Positions 1 through 5,729 of a stretch of 10,623 nt of DNA are shown one piece after another. A program made the translations under genes and the position numbers. Numbering within the stretch: position 1 is the first letter of the stretch; the number at the start of each line of letters is the position of its first letter. Below the pieces are notes generated by a model. The model made no database searches. It was not told the origin of the DNA and saw nothing but the letters and a program-made list of their open reading frames with translations. The DNA comes from Clostridia bacterium (GTDB taxonomy: Bacteria; Bacillota; Clostridia; Christensenellales; Borkfalkiaceae): the NCBI GenBank assembly GCA_017501125.1, contig JAFVXN010000034.1:1-10623 (forward strand), given 5' to 3'.

Positions 1-503
1 ATAAGTTTACCAAACTGCGTCCCGTAATCCCCGAGATGGTTGATACCTACCGCCTTATATCCCAAAAAGTTGAGGATACGATAGAGCGCACCCCCCAACA
101 CGGTCGTAGAAAGGTGACCGATATGGAAAGGCTTTGCGATGTTGATAGAGGAGTAGTCAATACATACGACCTTCCCCTCACCCTCGCGGGAAGCACCATA
201 TCTATCCCCTTCGGCAAGTATCTTTTCAATCGTTGCAGATACGAAAGAGGACTTGTTAATCTTAAAATTAAGATAGCCGTTGACCGCGTTCACCTCACAT
301 ACGACGTCGTCGGTAGGATAAGTGCCAGCCAACTCTTGCGCGATTATCACGGGACTCTTTCTCATCACTTTTGCAAATTTGAAACAAGGCAAAGCGTAAT
401 CCCCCATTTCCGTCGTGGGAGGGAGCGCCAAGGACTCGTAAATCTCGGCATGAGAAACGCCGTCTACCGTCAATTTTTCGCTGATGTATTGTTTGTAATC
501 CAT
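1..503 (-). CDS. argS: Arginyl-tRNA synthetase, N-terminal part (cut by window edge)
   Basis: Class I aminoacyl-tRNA synthetase that attaches arginine to tRNA-Arg in the cytoplasm. The 167 visible residues start MDYKQYISEK. Residues 1 to about 85 look like the ArgS-specific N-terminal tRNA-recognition domain. They are followed by the catalytic entry segment SSINIAKPFHIGHLSTT (118-134), which holds the HIGH ATP-binding signature at 127-130, and by GINHLGDYGTQFGKL (153-167), typical of ArgS. The rest of the catalytic core, the KMSK loop and the anticodon-binding domain lie beyond base 1. The start ATG (501-503) has an AAAGAAGG ribosome binding site (complement of 511-518) at 7-nt spacing. A promoter lies just upstream, and the gene is divergent from ychF. 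No internal stop is seen. The family assignment is near certain; the only limit is that two thirds of the gene is missing. Confidence 0.96.
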   Translation of the reverse strand, partial: MDYKQYISEKLTVDGVSHAEIYESLALPPTTEMGDYALPCFKFAKVMRKSPVIIAQELAGTYPTDDVVCEVNAVNGYLNFKINKSSFVSATIEKILAEGDRYGASREGEGKVVCIDYSSINIAKPFHIGHLSTTVLGGALYRILNFLGYKAVGINHLGDYGTQFGKL

Positions 504-536
504 TTTACAACCTTCTTTGGATATTTTTTCTAAAAT

Positions 537-565
537 AGTTTAGCATATTTTTTATTTTTTAGCAA
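537..565 (-). promoter_or_regulatory. Predicted sigma-A promoter of argS
   Basis: Reading on the minus strand, a -35 element TTGCTA (560-565) is separated by 17 bases from a -10 element TAAACT (537-542). The -10 is preceded by TG plus one base, the extended -10 pattern. Transcription would begin near 530 and leave a leader of about 27 nt before the argS start at 503. The consensus match is moderate and no start site has been measured. Confidence 0.55.
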
Positions 566-572
566 CTTTAAT

Positions 573-601
573 TTGATTATTTTTGGATTTTATATTATAA
601 T
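573..601 (+). promoter_or_regulatory. Predicted sigma-A promoter of ychF
   Basis: TTGATT (573-578), a 17-base spacer and a perfect TATAAT (596-601). Transcription would begin near 608, leaving a leader of about 29 nt before the ychF start at 637. The -10 lies inside a perfect 14-bp A/T palindrome (591-604). This is the best -10 match in the window. Confidence 0.7.
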
Positions 602-636
602 ATACGGGAAAAACAACCCCCAAAAAGGAGAAAAGT

Positions 637-1752
637 ATGAAACTTGGCGTCGTAGGTCTTCCTAACGTAGGCAAATCTACCCTCTTTAACGCAATCACGC
701 ACGCAGGCGCAGAATGTGCCAACTATCCCTTCTGCACCATCGAGCCCAACGTGGGCGTCGTTGCCGTGCCTGACGAAAGGCTGGACAAACTCGCCGCCCT
801 TTACAACAGCAAAAAGGTCACCCCTGCCGTTATTGAATTCGTCGATATTGCAGGACTAGTCAAGGGCGCATCCAAAGGCGAAGGCCTCGGCAACAAATTC
901 CTCTCCCACATCCGCGAGGTCGACGCTATCGTCCACGTCGTAAGATGCTTTGAGGATACCAACATCACCCACGTCGACAACCAAGTCAACCCCGTCGCCG
1001 ATATCGAGACGATTAACCTCGAACTCATCCTTTCGGATATGGAGGCGCTCCAAAACCGTATGAACAAGGTCAAGGTGCAGGCGCGCGGTGGCTCCGACAA
1101 AAAAGCAGAAGAGGAATACGCTTTCCTTGAAAGATTGTACGCGCACCTCGAAGCGGAAAAACCTGCCCGCAACTTTGAGATCACGGACGAAGAGAAGGAG
1201 TTTATGAAGAACTGTTTCCTTCTCACTTCCAAACCCGTCATCTACGCCGCCAACATCAAAGAGGACGATATGGGCAAGGACGAAGACTCCCTCCCTCACG
1301 TCGTAAAGGTCAAGGAATGGGCGGCTACCGAAGGTAGCGAAACGCTAGTTATCTGCGCCAAAACGGAAGAAGAACTTTCCCAAATGGACCCCGAAGATAA
1401 GGCAATCTTCATGGAAGAATTCGGGCTCGGCGAAAGCGGGCTGGACAGGCTCATCAAAAAATCCTATGCGTTGCTTGGGCTTATCTCCTATCTTACGGCT
1501 GGCGAAAAGGAAACGCGCGCTTGGACGATCGTCAAAGGCACGAAAGCCCCGCAAGCGGCTGGTAAAATCCATACCGACTTTGAAAAAGGCTTCATCCGCG
1601 CCGACGTCGTCAACTGGGAAATCCTCGTCGAACTCGGCTCTATCCCTGCCGCCAAAGAAAAAGGCAAGGTTAGAAGCGAAGGCAAGGAATATATCATGCA
1701 AGACGGCGACGTCGTAGAATACTACTTCAACGTCTCCAAAAGCAACAAATAA
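637..1752 (+). CDS. ychF: Redox-responsive P-loop ATPase/GTPase YchF (Obg/OLA1 family)
   Basis: Universal translation-associated P-loop NTPase, known in studied members to bind ribosomes and to prefer ATP over GTP. The product is 371 aa, close to the 363 aa of the E. coli protein. Visible motifs: P-loop GLPNVGKST (7-15), the switch I threonine in PFCTIEPN (31-38), G3 motif DIAGLVKGAS (70-79) with leucine where classical GTPases have the catalytic glutamine, and NIKE (206-209) in place of the G4 NKxD, the change linked to ATP preference in YchF. A coiled-coil insertion lies at about 125-190. A TGS domain (about 280-366) closes the protein with YIMQDGDVVEYYFNV. The start ATG has AGGAG (626-630) at 6-nt spacing. 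It is a single-gene unit with its own promoter and a terminator shared with the convergent neighbour. Confidence 0.97.
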   Translation: MKLGVVGLPNVGKSTLFNAITHAGAECANYPFCTIEPNVGVVAVPDERLDKLAALYNSKKVTPAVIEFVDIAGLVKGASKGEGLGNKFLSHIREVDAIVHVVRCFEDTNITHVDNQVNPVADIETINLELILSDMEALQNRMNKVKVQARGGSDKKAEEEYAFLERLYAHLEAEKPARNFEITDEEKEFMKNCFLLTSKPVIYAANIKEDDMGKDEDSLPHVVKVKEWAATEGSETLVICAKTEEELSQMDPEDKAIFMEEFGLGESGLDRLIKKSYALLGLISYLTAGEKETRAWTIVKGTKAPQAAGKIHTDFEKGFIRADVVNWEILVELGSIPAAKEKGKVRSEGKEYIMQDGDVVEYYFNVSKSNK

Positions 1753-1759
1753 AAAATCA

Positions 1760-1788
1760 CCCCGTCAGGTATCTCCCGACGGGGTTTT
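1760..1788. terminator. Bidirectional rho-independent terminator between ychF and the C_GCAxxG gene
   Basis: CCCCGTC (1760-1766) pairs with GACGGGG (1778-1784). The stem continues with GG/CC (1768-1769 and 1775-1776) past an A/C mismatch, around a TATCT loop. TTTTCTTT follows on the plus strand (1785-1792). On the minus strand the hairpin is followed by TGATTTTTT, so it can end transcripts from both convergent genes. Confidence 0.88.
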
Positions 1789-1794
1789 CTTTGA

Positions 1795-2241
1795 TTATTC
1801 TGCCAACTTTTCTTCCAAAATTTGTGTCGCTAAGGCGACCATGTCCGCGCAGGAGCGCTTTTTATAGTACTCTGCGGTGCGTTTTTCCGCCTCGCCGCCC
1901 ACCTCTACGGGGACCTTCATGCCTGCGAGCAATTCTCCACACACGACGCTACCCGTCCGCGCCTTAAACTTTGCGCAAAGTTCCTGCACGATCGCGTATA
2001 CTTTCTTTTTGTTTTCGGGATTATTATCCGCCTCGGCATACATCAAGCCCACCACGGCACACATACCGCTAACCGCACCGCAAGTCAAGCGTTGTCTACC
2101 AAGTCCGCCACCGAACGGCAGCATCATTTTAGAGAGTGTCTTTTCGTCTACGTCCACCATATCGGAAAACGCCAAAGCCACCGCTTGTGAACATGCATAT
2201 CCCTTCAAAAAATACTCTTTTGCCTTCTCTGCGCGCGTCAT
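1795..2241 (-). CDS. C_GCAxxG_C_C family protein (putative redox protein, function unknown)
   Basis: A small cytoplasmic protein of 148 aa belonging to the C_GCAxxG_C_C family, which has a conserved cysteine pattern and no established activity; redox or metal binding is usually suggested. Visible in order: Cys17 in GYACSQAV, the glycine stretch PFGGGLGRQ (42-50), the core TCGAVSG (53-59, Cys54), Cys61, Cys89, CGELLAG with Cys101, and Cys131 in the C-terminal helix CADMVALATQILEE. All four family cysteines (17, 54, 101, 131) are present; Cys61 and Cys89 are extra. There is no signal peptide or membrane segment. An in-frame upstream ATG at 2301 is possible, but I chose 2241 because GGAGG (complement of 2249-2253) sits 7 nt before it and a strong promoter lies inside the would-be extension. 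The gene forms its own transcription unit, convergent with ychF. Confidence 0.9.
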   Translation of the reverse strand: MTRAEKAKEYFLKGYACSQAVALAFSDMVDVDEKTLSKMMLPFGGGLGRQRLTCGAVSGMCAVVGLMYAEADNNPENKKKVYAIVQELCAKFKARTGSVVCGELLAGMKVPVEVGGEAEKRTAEYYKKRSCADMVALATQILEEKLAE

Positions 2242-2268
2242 AACCACGCCTCCCTCGTTGATACTAAC

Positions 2269-2297
2269 ACTATACCATAAAAAATTAACTTTTTCAA
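2269..2297 (-). promoter_or_regulatory. Predicted sigma-A promoter of the C_GCAxxG gene
   Basis: On the minus strand, TTGAAA (2292-2297), 17 bases, then TATAGT (2269-2274) preceded by TGG, an extended -10. Initiation near 2262 gives a leader of about 20 nt before the start at 2241, with the GGAGG site inside it. This promoter excludes the longer reading frame that would start at 2301. Confidence 0.7.
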
Positions 2298-2318
2298 GCA
2301 CTTTTTTCGTGCAAATAT

Positions 2319-2347
2319 TTGATTATTTTCTCTTTTTTTGGTACACT
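2319..2347 (+). promoter_or_regulatory. Predicted promoter of the mtnN-ung operon
   Basis: TTGATT (2319-2324), a 17-base spacer and TACACT (2342-2347), with TGG just before the -10 (extended -10). Expected initiation is near 2354, about 28 nt before the mtnN start. The -10 itself is a weak match, so the TG extension may matter. Its -35 lies only 21 bp from the -35 of the divergent promoter. Confidence 0.55.
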
Positions 2348-2381
2348 ATTATTCAGTAGATATATTTTAAGGAGAATTATT

Positions 2382-3038
2382 ATGATTGGCGCAGTCATTG
2401 CAATGCAAAGCGAAGCGGATATTTTACTGGAACAAATGGACGTATTGAGACATCTTACCGTAAGCGGTAAAAACGTCTACGTCGGCAAAGCCTTCTCCAA
2501 GGACGTTGCCCTCTGCGTATGCGGCGTCGGTAAAGTCAACGCGGCGATGGGCACGCAACTGTTAATCAGCAAATTCGACGCCGAAAAAATCTTAAACTTC
2601 GGCGTGGCAGGTGGATTGAACGACAGCACGAAACTTTGCGCCGTCTATCAAATTGACAGCGCCGTACAATTCGACTTTGACTTAACTCAACTCAACGGCA
2701 CAAAAATCGGCACCTTAGACGAATACGCTGAAAACTATCTCAAACTCAACCTGCTGAATCTTAAAATGCCAAAAAAGAAACTGGGCACCTCTGACAGATT
2801 CAACAACAGCGCGGAAGATTACAAACTCTTGACGGCAGAACTCAAGGCGGACATCCGTGACATGGAAGGCGCGGCTATCGTGCAAGTCGCCTACAGCGCA
2901 CAACTCCCCGTCTTCTCCTTCAAAGCCATCTCCGACGTGGCTGGTAGCGGTAGCACGACGGAACAATTTTTGAAAAATAAGGCAGGCGCCTTGTTCAACT
3001 TAAAATCCTGCTTGCCGCAGATATTCGAGGAACTGTAA
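2382..3038 (+). CDS. mtnN: 5'-methylthioadenosine/S-adenosylhomocysteine nucleosidase
   Basis: Hydrolyses the N-glycosidic bond of S-adenosylhomocysteine and 5'-methylthioadenosine, releasing adenine. It belongs to activated-methyl-cycle and polyamine by-product recycling and acts in the cytoplasm. The 218-aa product has the nucleoside phosphorylase fold: N-terminal MIGAVIAMQSEAD with Glu11 matching the catalytic Glu12 of E. coli, FGVAGGLND (73-81), DMEGAAIVQVA (160-170) with Glu162 matching Glu174, and AISDVAG (182-188) with Asp185 matching the purine-contacting Asp197. It is slightly shorter than the E. coli enzyme (232 aa). An open frame reaches upstream to 2319, but AAGGAG (2369-2374) sits 7 nt before the ATG at 2382 and the extension would begin inside the promoter. 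The ung start follows its stop after 2 bases, so the two genes are very likely co-transcribed. A related purine nucleosidase activity is the only real alternative. Confidence 0.93.
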   Translation: MIGAVIAMQSEADILLEQMDVLRHLTVSGKNVYVGKAFSKDVALCVCGVGKVNAAMGTQLLISKFDAEKILNFGVAGGLNDSTKLCAVYQIDSAVQFDFDLTQLNGTKIGTLDEYAENYLKLNLLNLKMPKKKLGTSDRFNNSAEDYKLLTAELKADIRDMEGAAIVQVAYSAQLPVFSFKAISDVAGSGSTTEQFLKNKAGALFNLKSCLPQIFEEL

Positions 3039-3040
3039 TT

Positions 3041-3709
3041 ATGGTCGATTTAGGCGATTGGAACGACGTGTTAGCCCCGCTTTTTGCGGACGAGAAATAT
3101 CAAAAAATCCGTTCCTTTTTAATAGAGGAGTATAAGACGAGGACGATATATCCCGATATGCACGACTTATACAACTGTTTCCGCTACACTTCTTTTGCGG
3201 ACTTAAAGGTCGTACTTTTAGGGCAAGACCCCTACCATGGCGAAGGTCAAGCGCACGGATTGTGCTTTTCCGTGCAAGACGGCGTTCCCTTTCCACCCTC
3301 CCTTTCTAACATTTTTAAGGAACTACATACGGACGTAGGCTGCGCCCTGCCCGACAGCGGCAATTTGACGAAATGGGCGAAGGAAGGCGTACTCCTCCTC
3401 AATACTTCTTTAACGGTACGAGAGCATCAAGCCAACTCCCACAGCAAATGCGGTTGGGCGTGGTTTACCGACAGCGTCATACGCCTTATCTCCGAGCAAA
3501 AGCAAGACGTCGTCTTTATTCTTTGGGGCGGTAACGCGCGCAGTAAAAAAGCGCTGATAGACACGAAAAAACATCACGTGATTGAAAGCGTGCACCCCTC
3601 GCCCTTATCGGCGTACAACGGCTTTTTCGGTAGCAAGCCCTTCTCCAAAACTAACGCATACCTGACCCAAAAAGGACTTACTCCTATCGACTGGGACTTA
3701 ACGAAATAA
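3041..3709 (+). CDS. ung: Uracil-DNA glycosylase, family 1
   Basis: Removes uracil from DNA after cytosine deamination or dUTP incorporation, starting base excision repair. The 222-aa length is normal for family 1. The water-activating motif GQDPYH is at 61-66 (Asp63), the proline-rich loop at PFPPSLSN (83-90), the uracil-binding stretch LLLNTSLTV at 118-126 (Asn121), and the minor-groove intercalation loop HPSPLS at 185-190 (His185). The following AYNGFFGSKPFSKTN is typical of this family. All catalytic residues are intact. The ATG lies 2 bases after the mtnN stop. A GAGG (3027-3030) with a longish 10-nt spacing is the only ribosome binding site visible, so translational coupling to mtnN is likely. 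It is the last gene of the operon and is followed directly by a terminator. Confidence 0.97.
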   Translation: MVDLGDWNDVLAPLFADEKYQKIRSFLIEEYKTRTIYPDMHDLYNCFRYTSFADLKVVLLGQDPYHGEGQAHGLCFSVQDGVPFPPSLSNIFKELHTDVGCALPDSGNLTKWAKEGVLLLNTSLTVREHQANSHSKCGWAWFTDSVIRLISEQKQDVVFILWGGNARSKKALIDTKKHHVIESVHPSPLSAYNGFFGSKPFSKTNAYLTQKGLTPIDWDLTK

Positions 3710-3713
3710 TCAT

Positions 3714-3750
3714 AAAGGCTTCGCAAAATCTGCGAAGCCTTTCGTATTTT
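3714..3750. terminator. Hairpin terminator between ung and the convergent ABC permease gene
   Basis: A perfect 12-bp stem: AAAGGCTTCGCA (3714-3725) pairs with TGCGAAGCCTTT (3731-3742) around an AAATC loop. On the plus strand it is followed by CGTATTTT. On the minus strand it is followed by ATGATTATTT. The T-runs are interrupted on both sides, but the stem is strong and lies exactly between two convergent gene ends, so it probably serves both. Confidence 0.85.
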
Positions 3751-4537
3751 AATCCACGTTAACGCCTTTTTTGAAGAAATAATCCCCCAGCCAATATATG
3801 CCGATACAAGCCAAAAAATAAGTTATGCTACCAGCGATTAAAATCGTCGTAAGCGCGTCTATCGTCGCCCCTTGATTACTTGTAAGCATAGTCATAATCT
3901 CGCCGTTAAAGGCACCTATTATCAATACGACGACAAGCAATAAAAGTTGTGCCAACGTATAAGCAACCGCCCCGAAAAGAACGGAGAATCCGATTTTTGA
4001 TCGAAGGAATCTATGCCCTATTACAAGTCCTAAAAAGCCAGACGTCATCAACGTCAAAGATTGCACGACGAAAGCGACGCAAACAAAGGCTACGAACGCA
4101 CCCAAAGACGAATTGAACGCCGTTTCAAGCGAGGTGAAAGTGTTGCGGATCCATTCGAAATTCTCAGGCGTTCCGTACGCGAGAAATACGCAAGCGATAA
4201 TAAAGAGCAAAGTGACGAACATCGTGATGACACCGCCAAGCACCTTCGAGGCGTACAAAGTTCCTTTTTTGACGGGCAACGTATGCGTCAAATACGCTTC
4301 GTCTCCGTAGAAATTATTGCGAAATCTGCTCCAATATCTCATCAAAACGTTGATGAAAGTCGTAATCGCCACGCTGATAAACGCACCTTGAAAAATCTTC
4401 GCCACAATATCCAAGAAAGTCGTCGTCGCTACGGCAAAAAACAATCTGGTCAGCGCCGCCAACAGCAAAGTGATAATATAATAAATCATCAAAAACTTAG
4501 CCATAAAGGTAAGTTCATATTTCAACAACTTTTTCAT
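3749..4537 (-). CDS. ABC-2-type transporter permease, partner of the adjacent ATPase
   Basis: Integral membrane subunit of an ABC transporter, 262 aa. I see six hydrophobic segments at about 14-36, 47-66, 98-121, 147-173, 184-209 and 229-251, the usual count for an ABC-2 permease half. The cytoplasmic loop between segments 2 and 3 carries GDEAYLTHTLPVKK (78-91), a motif I recognise from permeases that pair with YtrA-type GntR regulators in Bacillota. Its ATG overlaps the stop of the ATPase gene by 4 bases (ATGA, 4534-4537), with GGAGG about 8 nt upstream, so the two are translationally coupled. It ends at the shared hairpin terminator. The substrate cannot be read from the sequence; relatives are tied to cell-wall-antibiotic stress or peptide export, which is only an analogy here. 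Confidence 0.85.
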   Translation of the reverse strand: MKKLLKYELTFMAKFLMIYYIITLLLAALTRLFFAVATTTFLDIVAKIFQGAFISVAITTFINVLMRYWSRFRNNFYGDEAYLTHTLPVKKGTLYASKVLGGVITMFVTLLFIIACVFLAYGTPENFEWIRNTFTSLETAFNSSLGAFVAFVCVAFVVQSLTLMTSGFLGLVIGHRFLRSKIGFSVLFGAVAYTLAQLLLLVVVLIIGAFNGEIMTMLTSNQGATIDALTTILIAGSITYFLACIGIYWLGDYFFKKGVNVD

Positions 4538-5226
4538 CTAAACATCCTCCTAAACAATCCGTCGAGCGAGGTGTTTTCTCTCTCCCTAATTTCATCAGCG
4601 TTGCCTTGCAACAACACCCCACCGTTTCCGATAAAGATAACCTCGTCTAAGATTCTTTCGATGTCACTGACAAGGTGCGTCGTTATCAACACGCTAGCGT
4701 CTTCCGAAAAATTACTAATAATCGTATCTAAGACGTAATCCCTCGTAGCAGGGTCGACGCCACCGATCGGCTCATCCAACACGTACAGCCATGCGCGCCT
4801 GCTCATCACGAGCACGAGTTGCACCTTTTCTTGCATCCCCTTGCTCATCTTTTTGAGTTGTTGCTTTACGTCTAAATGCATATCTGCAAGCAATTTTCTC
4901 GCCCTTTCTTCGTCAAAATCCTCAAAGAAATCGGCGTAAAAACGGATAATTTGCTCCACCGTCATATCTTTGTCAAGACTCGTCCGCTCGGATAAATACG
5001 CGATATGCTTTTTACTCTCTACGCCTATTTTTTCGCCGTTAAAAAGAATTTCGCCCGAGGTCGGCGTCAATAAATCGTTGATGAGTTTGATAAGCGTCGT
5101 TTTTCCCGCGCCGTTTTGACCCAAAAGCCCGATAATCTTTCCTCTTTCAATCGTTAAATTAACGTCTTTAAGCACTTCTTTCGCGCCGTAGGACTTCGTT
5201 AGTCCTTTACACTCTAATAAAGCCAT
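4534..5226 (-). CDS. ABC transporter ATP-binding protein, YtrB-like
   Basis: Cytoplasmic ATPase subunit of an ABC transporter, 230 aa. Walker A is GQNGAGKT (36-43). The signature is MSKGMQEK (127-134), a variant of LSGGQ common in this subgroup. Walker B is LYVLDE (147-152) with Glu152 as catalytic base, the D-loop is GGVD (155-158) and the switch histidine is His184 in ITTHLVSDIE. At the Q-loop position the sequence reads YLSERTSL (78-85), with glutamate where glutamine is usual. The start ATG (5224-5226) has GAGG 7 nt upstream and lies 9 bases after the regulator stop. It overlaps the permease gene by 4 bases. Close in length and motifs to drug- or stress-linked ABC-2 ATPases; the substrate is unknown. 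Regulation is expected from the upstream GntR protein, which is broken in this sequence. Confidence 0.93.
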   Translation of the reverse strand: MALLECKGLTKSYGAKEVLKDVNLTIERGKIIGLLGQNGAGKTTLIKLINDLLTPTSGEILFNGEKIGVESKKHIAYLSERTSLDKDMTVEQIIRFYADFFEDFDEERARKLLADMHLDVKQQLKKMSKGMQEKVQLVLVMSRRAWLYVLDEPIGGVDPATRDYVLDTIISNFSEDASVLITTHLVSDIERILDEVIFIGNGGVLLQGNADEIRERENTSLDGLFRRMFR

Positions 5227-5235
5227 CTTTTTTCC

Positions 5236-5591
5236 TCACATATTATTATTCAGCAACTCAACGGCAGTTTTTGCATCAACGCCGATATTATTCATATCGT
5301 GAAGATACTTTTCAGCGAGCGACGACGCGTACTCCGTGCGCACCTTTGCAATCAACGCACCGTCTTGCGTAATAAACTTACCGTTCGTGCGCTCGGTGTA
5401 AATCAACCCACAATCTTCCAACTCGGCAAGCGCCTTTTGCACCGTGTTGGGATTAACCTGCAATTGCGCGGCAAATTCACGCACGGAAGGCAACCTATCC
5501 CCCGCTTTTCTTTCTCCGATATAATACTTCTCTTTATCCCGTCGACGATTTGAAGATAAATAGGAGTATTGCTTTCAAACGTAGTCTGCAT
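5236..5591 (-). pseudogene. GntR-family (YtrA-type) transcriptional regulator, disrupted by a one-base frameshift
   Basis: The N-terminal part, starting MQTTFESNTPIYLQIVDG and running through IKRSIIS, is one frame and gives the first helix of a GntR winged helix. The continuation GERKAGDRLPSVREFAA, NPNTVQKALAELEDCGLIY and the tail ending AVELLNNNM are in another frame, stop at 5236-5238. Joining them needs one extra base between 5499 and 5518. Adding it at 5517/5518 restores IISGERKAGDRLPSVRE, an almost canonical family sequence; adding a G to the five-G run (5499-5503) gives IISEKEKRGDRLPSVRE. The repaired protein would be about 118 aa, normal for short YtrA-type regulators. Without repair, frame 1 adds nonsense and stops at 5403. 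The ATG at 5589-5591 fits family lengths; one at 5604-5606 is also in frame. Neither has a good ribosome binding site. It leads the ABC operon and would be its repressor. A real mutation, a strain-level variant and a sequencing error cannot be told apart here. Confidence 0.85.
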
Positions 5592-5605
5592 ATGCTTCCC
5601 ATCCA

Positions 5606-5627
5606 TTGTGTCACTTGACTAATACAA
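5606..5627. promoter_or_regulatory. Possible operator dyad for the GntR/YtrA-type regulator
   Basis: A 22-bp imperfect palindrome with halves TTGTGTCACTT (5606-5616) and GACTAATACAA (5617-5627); 7 of 11 positions are symmetric, with TTGT/ACAA ends. It abuts and overlaps by one base the -10 element and covers the expected start of transcription, where a repressor would block initiation. GntR proteins commonly bind such dyads and autoregulate. The site itself is inferred. Confidence 0.4.
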
Positions 5628-5655
5628 TGATACATCAATCCATCGGCATTGTCAA
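5627..5655 (-). promoter_or_regulatory. Predicted sigma-A promoter of the GntR-ABC operon
   Basis: On the minus strand, a perfect TTGACA (5650-5655), a 17-base spacer and TATCAT (5627-5632). Initiation near 5620 leaves about 29 nt before the ATG at 5591. It is the strongest -35 in the window and sits directly beside the candidate operator dyad. Confidence 0.7.
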
Positions 5656-5690
5656 GCGTTTTTTGAAAATTTTTTATGATTTTTCGTGCA

Positions 5691-5723
5691 AAACAAAAAC
5701 GCTTTCTTAGTTAAAGAAAGCGT
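5691..5723 (-). terminator. Rho-independent terminator of the mutS-mutL-miaA-ynbB operon
   Basis: On the minus strand, a perfect 10-bp stem ACGCTTTCTT (5714-5723) with AAGAAAGCGT (5699-5708) around a 5-nt loop, followed by TTTTGTTT. It lies 6 bases after the stop of the last gene and upstream of the next promoter, so it separates this operon from the GntR-ABC operon. Confidence 0.9.
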
Positions 5724-5729
5724 AATTTT

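Noticed and set aside
36..533. Long plus-strand open frame opposite argS
   Set aside because: It is antisense to a clear ArgS reading frame with the HIGH motif; its own translation resembles no family, and it has no ribosome binding site.
2242..2301. A 20-residue N-terminal extension of the C_GCAxxG protein
   Set aside because: It covers the predicted promoter and start site; GGAGG sits correctly before the ATG at 2241.
2319..2381. A 21-residue N-terminal extension of MtnN
   Set aside because: The extension starts inside the -35 box, lacks a ribosome binding site and adds residues not found in the family, while AAGGAG precedes the ATG at 2382.
4061..4738. 225-codon plus-strand open frame opposite the ABC permease and ATPase genes
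   Set aside because: Its composition (rich in Arg, Gln, Ser and His) is what the complement of membrane-protein codons gives, and both minus-strand genes have full family motifs and coupled starts.
5499..5518. Programmed -1 frameshift producing the intact GntR regulator
   Set aside because: There is no true slippery heptamer; only the CGG-GGG codons on the five-G run allow partial re-pairing, and no stimulating hairpin is evident. Regulators of this family are not known to me to use recoding, so mutation or sequence error is simpler.
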